This document shows positions 1 through 8,606 of a stretch of DNA of 64,000 nt, piece by piece. The translations under genes and the position numbers were made by a program. How positions within the stretch are numbered: position 1 is the first letter of the stretch; the number at the start of each line of letters is the position of its first letter. Origin of the DNA: Morganella morganii (lineage in GTDB: Bacteria; Pseudomonadota; Gammaproteobacteria; Enterobacterales; Enterobacteriaceae); assembly GCF_019402645.1 (NCBI RefSeq), contig NZ_VKKS01000001.1:495450-559449 (forward strand). Direction: 5' to 3'. The notes below the pieces were generated by a model, which was given only the letters and a program-made list of their open reading frames with translations, was not told where the DNA came from and did not search any database.

Positions 1-186
1 CTTTATAAGAAAGTCAAACTGACGAAAGCATCAATTATAAGCATATCAAACCATCACCCGAGTTCTTTAAATCATAATGATATGCAACCTTATGAAACAA
101 TATTACTAAGATATGAAAGTATTACCTGTCAGCATGTTACAGCAAGCACATCCGGCTACAGTATCAGGGAAGAATCTGTCAGGTAA
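1..186 (+). CDS. C-terminal part of a type VI secretion Hcp-family tube protein
   Basis: Frame 1 is open from the window edge to a TAA at 184-186 and gives 61 residues. The stretch KVKLTKASIISI, then PYETILLRYESIT and a tail HVTASTSGYS, follows the last beta strands of the Hcp/DUF796 family, where a (L/Y)(D/E)xxxxRYxxIxW strand precedes a short His-Val-x-Ala-x-Thr-Ser tail. Hcp forms the hexameric rings of the T6SS tube and also carries small effectors. The gene begins outside the window. It is followed after 10 bases by a lysozyme-like gene, the usual layout of an orphan hcp-effector-immunity cassette. The family call is from memory of the fold pattern, not from an alignment. Confidence 0.72.
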   Translation, partial: LYKKVKLTKASIISISNHHPSSLNHNDMQPYETILLRYESITCQHVTASTSGYSIREESVR

Positions 187-196
187 GGAGTGGTAT

Positions 197-919
197 ATGT
201 CTGGGCATGGTAATATTGAACTGAAAGCATTCTGTGAGAAATACGATTTTCCTGACTATCCCCACTGGGGGGTACTTGATGCAGTATGGTGGAAATCATT
301 TGGCGGTGATGAGTATTTAACAAAATACAAAGATGGTTATATTATTTTTCATAAAGACAGAATAAAGGAAATTGCGGCCACTTATCATATCCCTGCCGAA
401 TTACTCGCTGCGGTAGCACGGAATGAAGCAGGCGGCATGCCTGACTTTGTAAAGCCGGATCTTGTGTTAACCACAAGACGGTTTGATTACAGTGGCTCTG
501 ACTGGGTCGATAATAATTTAACGATAACGGAACGGCCTGAAAGAACATCGGTAGGTATAATTGCAATGCAAATCAGAGTGGTTGCAGAAGTCTTCGGTAA
601 GGATCCGCAACATCTTTCGGACCAGGAAATTCGCTATATATCACAGTGCCTGATGAAAGATTCATTTAATTTACCGATGGCTGCTCTCCATTTAAGAGAC
701 TTAATTTTGTATGATTTCCCGGATACAGATACATCGGAGTTAAATGATATGCAGTTTGTGATTGCCGGTTCCAGATATAACAGGGGAACACTACGGGCGC
801 TGAGTGATTTTATCTTCTTATATAATGCTCCGGTCGGTGATTCCACCAGGGAATGGACATCCTATGGGCGAAGAATGTCAGAAAATAGAGACAGAATAAA
901 AAAATTACTGGGTATATAG
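197..919 (+). CDS. Lysozyme/lytic transglycosylase-like protein, probable T6SS effector
   Basis: This 240-residue product is read from the ATG at 197, which has AAGGAG at 185-190. An in-frame ATG at 113 lies inside the upstream Hcp frame and is less likely. There is no signal peptide, as expected for cargo of a T6SS tube. A motif ARNEAGG (about residue 77) followed by SVGIIAMQ and later GSRYNRG resembles the catalytic Glu, the G(L/A)MQ turn and the AYNAG-like motif of SLT/lysozyme-fold glycosidases. I infer that it cuts peptidoglycan in the periplasm of rival cells. The small membrane gene that starts 4 bases after its stop would be the immunity partner. Fold assignment is by motif only. Confidence 0.55.
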   Translation: MSGHGNIELKAFCEKYDFPDYPHWGVLDAVWWKSFGGDEYLTKYKDGYIIFHKDRIKEIAATYHIPAELLAAVARNEAGGMPDFVKPDLVLTTRRFDYSGSDWVDNNLTITERPERTSVGIIAMQIRVVAEVFGKDPQHLSDQEIRYISQCLMKDSFNLPMAALHLRDLILYDFPDTDTSELNDMQFVIAGSRYNRGTLRALSDFIFLYNAPVGDSTREWTSYGRRMSENRDRIKKLLGI

Positions 920-922
920 CAC

Positions 923-1213
923 ATGAAATATTTATCGAAAATATTACTTTTTTTATATCTGGTTTTCCTTTTTTTTACGATAACGATATTGTCGGTATCT
1001 GACTATGAATGGATGGTTGGCGAGGGAGAGATACAAACACTGTGTCAGATTCCGTCTGGCGGGAGATATACGACAGAGCCGGTGCTAATCATTATTCCAC
1101 TGCTGTGCCTTTTATTTTTTATAAAAAATAAGAAAGTACGATATTTATGTATCTCCGGGATGATACTTTATATGATCTGGTCATTCTTTCTCCGGTTTAA
1201 TCTGTGCTGGTGA
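923..1213 (+). CDS. Small inner-membrane protein, probable immunity partner of the upstream effector
   Basis: The protein has 96 residues: a hydrophobic N-terminal helix (residues 5-27), a periplasm-sized loop with EWMVGEGE and one Cys, and two further helices (about 53-68 and 74-93). It starts 4 bases after the lysozyme-like gene, so the two are almost certainly co-transcribed. Membrane anchoring with an exposed loop would suit protection against a peptidoglycan-cutting toxin that arrives in the periplasm. The layout recalls the YjeO/DUF2645 family, but I cannot confirm this. The immunity role is inferred from position and topology only. Confidence 0.5.
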   Translation: MKYLSKILLFLYLVFLFFTITILSVSDYEWMVGEGEIQTLCQIPSGGRYTTEPVLIIIPLLCLLFFIKNKKVRYLCISGMILYMIWSFFLRFNLCW

Positions 1214-1311
1214 CAGGTGAATTGGATATTCCTGTAGAAAGAAGGATGAAGGCTATATCTCATTTTAACCTGGGAAATGTGGAATTAGGAAATTATGAAT
1301 TTTTAGTATAA
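1210..1311 (+). pseudogene. Short open remnant of an unknown coding sequence
   Basis: A 33-codon frame opens with GTG overlapping the stop of the preceding gene and ends at TAA 1309-1311. The product contains LDIPVERR and LGNVELGNYEFLV, which reads like a genuine protein C-terminus rather than random sequence. It could be the tail of a lost gene or a very short coupled gene. No family is recognised. Confidence 0.2.
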
Positions 1312-1329
1312 ATAATTAGTGAGGATGAT

Positions 1330-2463
1330 TTGTTTAAATCTGAAAAAGAAATGCAAAACTGGTTAAGTTTAGAACTAAGTAAAGTGGATGGACTAGCTAG
1401 TTTAATAGTACCATTTTCTGATGAAGGATATTCCTATAGTGATAGGAAAGTTGTGGACAGCTATAACTATTGTTTGAACACACTATCAAATACAAAAGTA
1501 GTCTGCGAAGATATAGATATATCACAATTTTCAGATGAGATTATTCGTCCGGATTTTCTTTTATATTCAATCGACTATGAGGCATGGGTTATTGTTGAAA
1601 TTAAGAATATACCAAATCCAACTAGACAGGCAGGAACTGAATTGGGAGCTTATGCTAACGCCTTGAAATCTTATTTTCCTAACATGTCCGATGGTGATGT
1701 GATAAATATTATTATAGCTAATGATTGGCCAACGTTAATTAAAAATTACATATTCAATGAAATATTTTGGTTAAACAGGAATATTCTTTGCTTAAAACCA
1801 ATAAAATATATGTCTGAAATTAAGCTTGAGTGCATAAAACCATCAATTTTGACAAAAGGGTATAATGGTAAAAATCTTAGTCCAGAAGACTTTAGTGGTT
1901 ATCAATTATGTATATATGGAAAAGGAATTTACTCTGGGTTTGATATAAATGATCTTGAAAAAAATATTGAACAAATAAAATCTGCTTTTCAAAGGATGGT
2001 CAATAAGGCATCACGATTTCATTCACATGGCTTTGCATTTTTATGGAGAGATTTTAGGCAGCATAGTATTGCAGCATATAGCATCACTATTGTAGATATT
2101 AATCCATTCAAAGATAACCTATATTTTACATGTAACGAAAAAGGTATAGCAGAAGAACTGCAGAATATAATATGGGAATATGAATCAACAGGTAATACAT
2201 ACTCTTTATGGGAAATCATGAATGATGCAAACTTTTATTTAGGTGAAATTAGCTCAGCATGGCCAGAGGCGCCATCAAACTGGAGTGTATTGTGTGAATT
2301 TATGGTTGAAGCGGCTGATCTTATCGAATTCAAATGTTGGGGACGGGTATCAGAATTATATGAGAATGAATTATCTAATGAATACAAAAAAGGAAGGATT
2401 GATTTAGAGTTTACTGACCCTGGATTCGGGTTTGATTTTATTAATAATAAATTATTCACCTAA
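1330..2463 (+). CDS. PD-(D/E)XK nuclease-like protein of unknown role
   Basis: This 377-residue protein starts at TTG 1330 with GTGAGG five bases upstream; no better start is visible. Around residues 75-100 it reads RPDFLLYS, then WVIVEIKN, then RQAG...GAYANAL. This is the D-(x)n-ExK core plus a following Q-x(n)-Y helix that marks many PD-(D/E)XK nuclease-fold proteins. The rest has no recognisable domain. Base composition is clearly more AT-rich than rimO next door, so acquisition by transfer is likely. A defence or toxin role is possible because it sits beside a T6SS cassette, but it could equally be a non-catalytic fold member. No partner gene is evident. Confidence 0.45.
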   Translation: MFKSEKEMQNWLSLELSKVDGLASLIVPFSDEGYSYSDRKVVDSYNYCLNTLSNTKVVCEDIDISQFSDEIIRPDFLLYSIDYEAWVIVEIKNIPNPTRQAGTELGAYANALKSYFPNMSDGDVINIIIANDWPTLIKNYIFNEIFWLNRNILCLKPIKYMSEIKLECIKPSILTKGYNGKNLSPEDFSGYQLCIYGKGIYSGFDINDLEKNIEQIKSAFQRMVNKASRFHSHGFAFLWRDFRQHSIAAYSITIVDINPFKDNLYFTCNEKGIAEELQNIIWEYESTGNTYSLWEIMNDANFYLGEISSAWPEAPSNWSVLCEFMVEAADLIEFKCWGRVSELYENELSNEYKKGRIDLEFTDPGFGFDFINNKLFT

Positions 2464-2669
2464 TTAATTGATTTTTATGGCATTATTATCTTGTGATAAA
2501 TGCTTTTGATTATATTAATATTATGTCAGTGAGGCTCTTGACAAGTATAGTGAGTATCTGCATGAATCCTAAACCAACTAGACCATCAAATGCAAAAGTA
2601 CATTTTGTCTTTTTTCAGTGCTAAAATCCTCCACCGGTTATTCTGACTATAAAACATACTATATTACTT

Positions 2670-4007
2670 ATGAGCAATAAAAATTGTGTTCCGACGGTCG
2701 GCTTCGTGTCTCTTGGCTGCCCGAAAAACTTAGTGGATTCCGAACGGATCCTGACTGAACTGCGCACGGACGGCTATCAGGTTGTGACGAGCTATGATGA
2801 TGCCGATGTGGTGATCGTCAATACCTGCGGTTTTATTGACAGTGCTGTGCAGGAATCCCTGGAAGCTATCGGCGAGGCACTGGCGGAAAACGGTAAAGTG
2901 ATCGTGACCGGATGTCTGGGGGCAAAAGAAGATCAGATCCGGGAAGTGCATCCGAAAGTGCTGGAAATCACCGGTCCGCACAGTTATGAACAGGTACTGG
3001 CGAGTGTCCGTAAATATGTGCCGAAACCGGCGCATGATCCGTTTACCAGCCTGGTGCCGGAGCAGGGCGTGAAACTGACGCCGCGCCATTACGCGTACCT
3101 GAAAATTTCAGAAGGGTGTAATCACCGCTGCACATTCTGCATTATCCCGTCCATGCGCGGCGATCTGGACAGCCGTCCGGTCGGCGAGGTGCTGAGTGAA
3201 GCGCAGCGTCTGGTTGAAGCCGGTGTCAAAGAACTGTTGGTGATCTCCCAGGATACTTCTGCTTATGGCGCTGATATCAAACACCGTACCGGTTTCCGCG
3301 ACGGTCTGCCGGTGAAAACCAGCATGATTGGCTTGTGTGAGCAATTATCTCAGCTTGGTGTGTGGGTGCGCCTGCACTATGTTTATCCGTATCCGCACGT
3401 GGATGATGTGATCCCGCTGATGGCGGAAGGTAAAATCCTGCCGTATCTGGATATTCCGTTACAGCACGCCAGCCCGCGTATTCTGAAGCTGATGAAGCGC
3501 CCGGGCGCAGTTGAGCGCACACTGGAACGTATCAGGCGCTGGCGTGAAATCTGTCCTGAACTGACACTGCGGTCGACCTTTATTGTCGGTTTTCCGGGCG
3601 AAACTGAAGACGATTTCCAGATGCTTCTGGACTTCCTGACAAAAGCCCGTCTGGATCGCGTCGGCTGCTTTAAATACAGCCCGGTTGAAGGGGCATATGC
3701 CAACGAATTACCTGACCAGGTGCCGGAAGAGATCAAAGAAGAGCGTTATCACCGCTTTATGCAGTTACAGCAACAGATCTCCGCAGAACGTCTGGCAGAA
3801 AAAATCGGCCGTACACTGCCGGTGATTATTGATGAAGTCGATGAAGAGGAAGGTGCTGTCGGCCGCAGTATGGCGGATGCACCGGAAATCGACGGCATGG
3901 TGTATCTCAACGGTGAATTTGATGTGCAGCCGGGAGATATTGTGATGGTGAATATTGAACATGCCGATGAGTATGACCTCTGGGGCAGCGTGGTGCGTGA
4001 CGCATGA
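2670..4007 (+). CDS. rimO: Ribosomal protein uS12 methylthiotransferase RimO
   Basis: RimO is a radical-SAM enzyme that adds a methylthio group to Asp89 of ribosomal protein S12. The 445 residues match the usual size of about 440. The N-terminal UPF0004 domain carries the first cluster cysteines (GC at 17, NTCGF at about 53, GCLGA at about 82). The radical-SAM motif CNHRCTFC lies at about 150-157, and a TRAM domain closes the protein. The stop overlaps the ATG of the SorC-type regulator (ATGA at 4004-4007), so the two genes are translationally coupled. Confidence 0.96.
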   Translation: MSNKNCVPTVGFVSLGCPKNLVDSERILTELRTDGYQVVTSYDDADVVIVNTCGFIDSAVQESLEAIGEALAENGKVIVTGCLGAKEDQIREVHPKVLEITGPHSYEQVLASVRKYVPKPAHDPFTSLVPEQGVKLTPRHYAYLKISEGCNHRCTFCIIPSMRGDLDSRPVGEVLSEAQRLVEAGVKELLVISQDTSAYGADIKHRTGFRDGLPVKTSMIGLCEQLSQLGVWVRLHYVYPYPHVDDVIPLMAEGKILPYLDIPLQHASPRILKLMKRPGAVERTLERIRRWREICPELTLRSTFIVGFPGETEDDFQMLLDFLTKARLDRVGCFKYSPVEGAYANELPDQVPEEIKEERYHRFMQLQQQISAERLAEKIGRTLPVIIDEVDEEEGAVGRSMADAPEIDGMVYLNGEFDVQPGDIVMVNIEHADEYDLWGSVVRDA

Positions 4008-4993
4008 CAAACAGTGACAACCGCCAGGCAGGACGCCTGCTGTTCGGTAATGACCCGGTTTTACAGGCCGCATGGCTCTATTATCAGTCCGGTCTCAGTC
4101 AGACGGAAGTGGCGGATGTAATGGGAATTTCCCGTGTGACCGTGGTGAAATACCTGCAAACAGCCCGGGAAAATGGTGTGGTGCATATCAGCCTGGATAT
4201 GGCGCGTTACAGCCGCATCGATATGGCGTTGTCACTAAAGCAGAAATTTAATCTGACCAATGTACTGGTGGTGCCGGACAGCCCGGTTGCGGAGGCGGCA
4301 GCCGACTACGTCCGCCGCAGGGAAAATATGGCACAGGCCGCCGGGGTGTATCTCAGTCAGGTGATTGAGGACGGGGATGTGCTCGGCGTAGCCTGGGGGA
4401 GGACAATTCACCATATGGCGAAGTGTCTGACGCCTAAAGTTATCCGCAATATGACCGTATTGCAGATGCTCGGCTCAGTGCCGTCGCAGCCGGATTTCAC
4501 CACCGTGGAGTCCTCCTCGCTGATTGCCGGTAAGTTCGGCGGTGAGTGTGCCTATCTGCATGTACCTGCGATTGTCAGTTCTGCGGACCTGGCGGATGCA
4601 CTGCGCCGTGAGCCCATCATTCAGGCCAACTTTGCCCAGTTGGATCGCTGCACCAAAGCGCTGTTTGTGGCCGGAAATGTCACGGAAGAGAACCCGCTGA
4701 TCCGCGCCGGAGTGATCACGGCGGAGGAAATGGCGGATTTCCGCCGTAAAGGGGCAGCCGGGGTTATCTGCGGGCGTTTTTATGACCAGGCGGGTGAACC
4801 GCTGGATACCCATACGGACGCCCGTATCCTCGGCATCCGTCTGCCGCAGCTGCGTAACATTGCACGGCGGATTTTTATCGCCGCAGGTGAACAAAATATC
4901 GCCGCCACCCTCGGAGCATTGCGCGGTGGCTATGTTTCTGATCTAATTGTTGATCCGCTGATAGCGGCATATCTGCTGTCAGATAATAAGTGA
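4004..4993 (+). CDS. SorC-family sugar-binding transcriptional regulator
   Basis: The protein has 329 residues. An N-terminal helix-turn-helix ([19 protein letters not shown], residues 27-45) is followed by the SorC/DeoR-type sugar-phosphate effector domain ([26 protein letters not shown], and GVICGRFYD with a terminal [11 protein letters not shown]). Relatives such as LsrR, DeoR and SorC repress catabolic operons until a phosphorylated sugar binds. It overlaps rimO by 4 bases and ends at a terminator. The nearest sugar-phosphate pathway is the mtnK-mtnA-aldolase operon, 0.5 kb away on the other strand, so methylthioribulose-1-phosphate or a related phosphate is a reasonable guess for the inducer; this is inference. 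Confidence 0.85.
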   Translation: MTNSDNRQAGRLLFGNDPVLQAAWLYYQSGLSQTEVADVMGISRVTVVKYLQTARENGVVHISLDMARYSRIDMALSLKQKFNLTNVLVVPDSPVAEAAADYVRRRENMAQAAGVYLSQVIEDGDVLGVAWGRTIHHMAKCLTPKVIRNMTVLQMLGSVPSQPDFTTVESSSLIAGKFGGECAYLHVPAIVSSADLADALRREPIIQANFAQLDRCTKALFVAGNVTEENPLIRAGVITAEEMADFRRKGAAGVICGRFYDQAGEPLDTHTDARILGIRLPQLRNIARRIFIAAGEQNIAATLGALRGGYVSDLIVDPLIAAYLLSDNK

Positions 4994-4994
4994 C

Positions 4995-5021
4995 AAAAAA
5001 CCGCCGTTCGGCGGTTTTTTT
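4995..5021 (+). terminator. Rho-independent terminator after the SorC-type regulator
   Basis: CCGCC, a GTTC loop and GGCGG are followed by seven T residues. The A-run on the left makes it usable from the opposite strand, where it would end the convergent lipoprotein gene. Confidence 0.88.
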
Positions 5022-5032
5022 ACGTTAAAGAG

Positions 5033-5401
5033 TCAATATCTCCGGTTATTGTTTTCCGCCGCTGCTTTTTCAGCTGGTGTACGGGTATCACCTTTACCGT
5101 TATTCAGCAATTGAATAGCACAATCCATATATTTATCCGCACCGGTTTCAATCTTCTCGTGGTTAAATGCAACAGCCGGTGCGCTGTCCTGTAATGCGGT
5201 CACATTGATGTCACCGTTAAACTGTTTGTTTAAATCCACCTCACCTTCAATAGTGATGTAGTAAGCGATACCATCCGGCAGATAGCGGCCGCACTCTTCA
5301 ATGCTTTTTGCGCTGAATTGAGGGGATTTTTTCGTGGCGGCACATCCGGACAGGAGCAGGGAAGCAGAGACAAACGCAGCATAACAAATGATTTTTCTCA
5401 T
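5033..5401 (-). CDS. Small lipoprotein with an upstream Fur-like box
   Basis: Read from the ATG at 5401, which has AAGG upstream, the product is 122 residues with a signal peptide ending in the lipobox LLSGC. A longer frame upstream exists but would bury the lipobox. The mature protein has no domain I recognise; two cysteines (EECGRY, YMDCAI) may form a disulfide. It is a single-gene unit between the regulator and the aldolase, convergent with the regulator. A Fur-like sequence 43-61 bases upstream of the start suggests iron repression. Function unknown. Confidence 0.8.
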   Translation of the reverse strand: MRKIICYAAFVSASLLLSGCAATKKSPQFSAKSIEECGRYLPDGIAYYITIEGEVDLNKQFNGDINVTALQDSAPAVAFNHEKIETGADKYMDCAIQLLNNGKGDTRTPAEKAAAENNNRRY

Positions 5402-5443
5402 AAAAACCTTAAATAACAAACACATTAAGGTTTTTATTATATT

Positions 5444-5462
5444 GCAAATGATTATCATTTAA
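5444..5462 (-). promoter_or_regulatory. Fur box upstream of the lipoprotein gene
   Basis: The site reads GCAAATGATTATCATTTAA and matches the 19-base Fur consensus at 14 positions, including the central AATGATTATCATT. It lies just upstream of the single lipoprotein gene, in the right place to overlap its promoter. Confidence 0.65.
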
Positions 5463-5485
5463 AATAATTAATTGCACGGGGTAAC

Positions 5486-5512
5486 AAAAAACGACGCATT
5501 GCGTCGTTTTTT
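5486..5512 (-). terminator. Terminator of the mtnK-mtnA-aldolase operon
   Basis: ACGACGCA/TGCGTCGT form a tight hairpin flanked by an A-run on one side and a T-run on the other. It can stop transcription from the aldolase gene that ends at 5527. Confidence 0.85.
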
Positions 5513-5526
5513 GTCGCCGGTAACCG

Positions 5527-6174
5527 TTATTCTCCGGTTTTCAGTCCGTAGGTTTTGAATTTTCCCAGCACCCGCTGCATTTCCTCTGCATTCAGTACCG
5601 GCACATCCGGCGTGATGGCCCGGACTTTCAGATACAACGCGGAGAGTACTTCAATTTCATGAGCCAGCCACAGGGCTTTTTCAAGGTTTACTTCCATTGC
5701 CAGCATGCCGTGATGCTGCATAATCAGAGCCTTACTGGTTTTAATCCCTTCGGCAACGATATCCGCCAGCTCATGTGTACCGAATGTGGCATACGCTACA
5801 CAGGGAACATGGTCAGTTCCGGTAACAGCGACCATATAGTGGATCGCCGGGATGGATTCATTGAGAACAGATACTGCCGCAGTATTCAGGGCATGATTAT
5901 GTACCACCGCATTCAATTCAGAGCGGGCCTGATAGCAGCTCAGGTGAAAGTGCCACTCGCTCGACGGAGTTTTATCCGCCTCTGCCTGTCCGCTGCTGTC
6001 CATGTACACAATGCTGTCCGGTGTCAGCTTTTCATAAGGAACGCCGCTCGGTGTGATCAGCATACCGTCCTGCCAGCGGGCGCTGACATTGCCGGAGGTG
6101 CCCTGATTCAGCCCGCTTGCGTTCATTTTCAGGCAGGTATCGATAATTTGCTGTGCCAGTTCAGTGTGGGTCAT
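5527..6174 (-). CDS. ald2: Class II aldolase, FucA-like, of the DHAP shunt (Ald2-type)
   Basis: The 215 residues align along their full length with L-fuculose-1-phosphate aldolase as I remember it: IIDTCLKM, GTSGNVSAR, MLITPSGVPYEKL, SSEWHFH with the catalytic Glu, HNH zinc ligands at about 92-94, and QHHG at about 154. In the DHAP shunt such an aldolase cleaves methylthioribulose-1-phosphate (or 5-deoxyribulose-1-phosphate) to dihydroxyacetone phosphate and an aldehyde. The gene starts 2 bases after mtnA, with no fucose genes around, which favours the shunt role over fucose use. It is not MtnB, whose sequence around the zinc ligands is quite different. Confidence 0.85.
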   Translation of the reverse strand: MTHTELAQQIIDTCLKMNASGLNQGTSGNVSARWQDGMLITPSGVPYEKLTPDSIVYMDSSGQAEADKTPSSEWHFHLSCYQARSELNAVVHNHALNTAAVSVLNESIPAIHYMVAVTGTDHVPCVAYATFGTHELADIVAEGIKTSKALIMQHHGMLAMEVNLEKALWLAHEIEVLSALYLKVRAITPDVPVLNAEEMQRVLGKFKTYGLKTGE

Positions 6175-6176
6175 GA

Positions 6177-7286
6177 TTACACCTCATACTCTGACGGCCA
6201 CATCTCCGGAAACATGGCTTTCAGCCCGGCCGGAGAGGCATCACAAATGCCGCGCTCGGTGATAAGCCCGGTGACATACTCCGCCGGGGTGACATCAAAT
6301 GCATAGTTGCCGCAGCGGGTGTCCGCCGGTGCGGTATTCACCCAACTGCGGGTGCCTCCCGGGGTAATACCGAAAACGTGTGACTGTTCTTCACCGGTGC
6401 GTTGTTCAATCGGGATCTCTGTTATGCCATCCCATACGGTGAAATCGAGGGTCGGTGACGGCAGCGCCACATAGAACGGCACATTATTCGCTTTGGCTGC
6501 AAGCGCTTTCAGGTAAGTCCCGATTTTATTGCAGACATCCCCGCGTGCAGTGGTGCGGTCAGTGCCGACAATACACATATCCACTTCGCCGTGCTGCATC
6601 AGATGACCACCGGCATTATCGGCAATCAGGGTATGCGGCACGCCGTGCGAACCCAGCTCAAAGGCGGTCAGTCCGCCCTGGTTGCGCGGACGGGTTTCAT
6701 CCACCCAGACGTGAATATTAATCCCTTCATCATAAGCCTGATAAATCGGTGACAGTGCAGTGCCCCAGTCAACGGTGGCCAGCCAGCCCGCATTGCAGTG
6801 AGTCAGAATATTGACCGGCCCGCCGGGCTTCTTACGGGCGGCGATCTCACGGATGACGGTCAGTCCGTGTTCGCCGATACGATGACAGATTTCCGCATCT
6901 TCATCCGCAATTTCTGCGGCAATACGGTAAGCGGCGTCACAGCGTTCAGCGGCAGGCAGTGGTGTCAGTGCGCCGCAGATTCTGTCCAGTGCCCATTTCA
7001 GGTTAATCGCGGTCGGACGGGTGGCGACCAGCACGTCATACGCGTTTTTCAGGGCGGCATCACTGCTGTCGCGGTGCATCGCCAGTGCCACGCCGTAAGC
7101 CGCCACGGCACCAATCAGCGGTGCGCCGCGTACCCGCATATCTTTGATGGAGGTTGCCGCTTCCTCCATTGCCGTCAGTGTGATGATACTGACTTCAAAC
7201 GGCAGTTTTGTCTGATCAAAAATACAGACATGAATGCCATTGTCTGCCGGCCAGACGGAACGGTAATGTTTTCCGTGAATTTTCAT
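6177..7286 (-). CDS. mtnA: S-methyl-5-thioribose-1-phosphate isomerase MtnA
   Basis: MtnA converts 5-methylthioribose-1-phosphate to 5-methylthioribulose-1-phosphate. The 369 residues carry the family motifs: [11 protein letters not shown] near residue 50, the catalytic Cys in LTHCNAGW (about 165), and the catalytic Asp in [12 protein letters not shown] (about 243). It is the middle gene of a three-gene operon, 24 bases after mtnK and 2 bases before the aldolase. The later universal methionine salvage genes (mtnB, mtnC, mtnD) are absent here. Confidence 0.95.
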   Translation of the reverse strand: MKIHGKHYRSVWPADNGIHVCIFDQTKLPFEVSIITLTAMEEAATSIKDMRVRGAPLIGAVAAYGVALAMHRDSSDAALKNAYDVLVATRPTAINLKWALDRICGALTPLPAAERCDAAYRIAAEIADEDAEICHRIGEHGLTVIREIAARKKPGGPVNILTHCNAGWLATVDWGTALSPIYQAYDEGINIHVWVDETRPRNQGGLTAFELGSHGVPHTLIADNAGGHLMQHGEVDMCIVGTDRTTARGDVCNKIGTYLKALAAKANNVPFYVALPSPTLDFTVWDGITEIPIEQRTGEEQSHVFGITPGGTRSWVNTAPADTRCGNYAFDVTPAEYVTGLITERGICDASPAGLKAMFPEMWPSEYEV

Positions 7287-7310
7287 TATAACCTCGTGTG
7301 CAGGTGACGT

Positions 7311-8576
7311 TTAACAGTAAGAAAGAAAGGCTTCAATATCTGTAAAGCTGCGGTAATGGCGGGCGTTAACAATCAGTTCCCGCGCCAGTTTCAGTGCTTT
7401 GCGTTCCAGCCCGGCGCGTTTATCCGCGTCAGCAATCGTTTTGAAATCAGCGACACCGGCAAACCCGAGCAGGCGGCGGTTGATCTCCAGCCCGGCATTG
7501 ACCAGTGTGTCCTGAAACAGCTCTGTGAAGAAGATGTCCTGAGCGGCTTTCAGGAATTTGTCGTCAAACATTCCGTCCTGATACAGCTCCCGGGGCCAGG
7601 CATCGCCCTGTGATTTTTCTGTCCACAGCCGGCGGAATTCAGTCTCAAAGATATTCCAGGTCTGGCTTATCTGCGACAACAGCCATTGCTGATACCGTGC
7701 GGTCTCTTCCTCTGTTTCCCTGTGTCCGGGCTGGGAAAACCAGGCCATATATAAGTTGCCGGCATAGTTGCCGGTATCAAAGGCCATCGGCCCCATAAAA
7801 CTGAATTCGGGATCAATGACCTGAACAGAATCAGTGCCGGCCATCACCGAACCGGAGTGCAAATCTCCGTGCAACAGCGCTTGTGCCTGTGTCATAAACC
7901 TGTATTTATAGCGCATGGCAACCTGCACCATTTCCCTGTCCAGCATCATGGCTTTTGCATCACGATCGAGCTGCGGGGAGGTGTGATTATTGCGCTGGGC
8001 AGGAAAGTAAGGCTCGGTGAAAATCAGATCTTCGGTGATTTTGCACAGCTCATGATTGGCGGAAAACTGCGCGGTCAGGGCTTTTTTTTCCTGTGCCGCC
8101 ATTCCGATATCCGAGGTGTGAAACAGTGTCCGCGCCATAAACAGACCGATCTTTTCCGCCAGCTGAGGGACATACTCTCCGGCAATCAGCGCATTGCGCA
8201 GAATGATATGGTCAGCGAGATATTCCATAGCAAACAGCGCCATAGTTTCATCATAGAAATAGACTTCCGGCACGCTGTCAGGTGCGAAACGTTTTTCCTG
8301 TAACAGCGCATGGTATTCGAAATAATTGCGCTGCAAAGAGAGTTTCCAGGATTCACCGGCCGCACGGACATACGGCAGTGATTGTTTGACCACCAGGGCT
8401 CTCTCACTTCCTCTGATGATAAACACCAGATTGAGATTGCCGTCACCGACTTCTTCAATCTGCCAGGATTCCGGTACGCCGCCGGGCAGAAGTTCATCCG
8501 GTAAATGTGAGGACAGGTACTCGGGAAGTGTGTCACAGGTTTGCGGGGTATATCCGGCAGGGGATTGTTGCGTCAT
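7311..8576 (-). CDS. mtnK: 5-methylthioribose kinase MtnK
   Basis: MtnK phosphorylates 5-methylthioribose with ATP. The protein has 421 residues and the aminoglycoside-phosphotransferase-like fold: DGNLNLVF nucleotide loop near residue 45, Brenner motif LLHGDLHSGS at about 235, and the metal-binding VIDPEF at about 253. It is the first gene of the operon. The promoter region upstream contains two perfect palindromes, probable operators. Its presence implies that methylthioadenosine is first cut to free methylthioribose by a nucleosidase encoded elsewhere. Confidence 0.95.
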   Translation of the reverse strand: MTQQSPAGYTPQTCDTLPEYLSSHLPDELLPGGVPESWQIEEVGDGNLNLVFIIRGSERALVVKQSLPYVRAAGESWKLSLQRNYFEYHALLQEKRFAPDSVPEVYFYDETMALFAMEYLADHIILRNALIAGEYVPQLAEKIGLFMARTLFHTSDIGMAAQEKKALTAQFSANHELCKITEDLIFTEPYFPAQRNNHTSPQLDRDAKAMMLDREMVQVAMRYKYRFMTQAQALLHGDLHSGSVMAGTDSVQVIDPEFSFMGPMAFDTGNYAGNLYMAWFSQPGHRETEEETARYQQWLLSQISQTWNIFETEFRRLWTEKSQGDAWPRELYQDGMFDDKFLKAAQDIFFTELFQDTLVNAGLEINRRLLGFAGVADFKTIADADKRAGLERKALKLARELIVNARHYRSFTDIEAFLSYC

Positions 8577-8606
8577 ATAGAAACCTCAGAAACAGAGATA
8601 AATTGA

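Noticed and set aside
5527-6174. MtnB (methylthioribulose-1-phosphate dehydratase)
   Set aside because: Both belong to the class II aldolase superfamily, but the residues around the zinc site and along the chain match FucA, and no mtnC or mtnD gene is adjacent.
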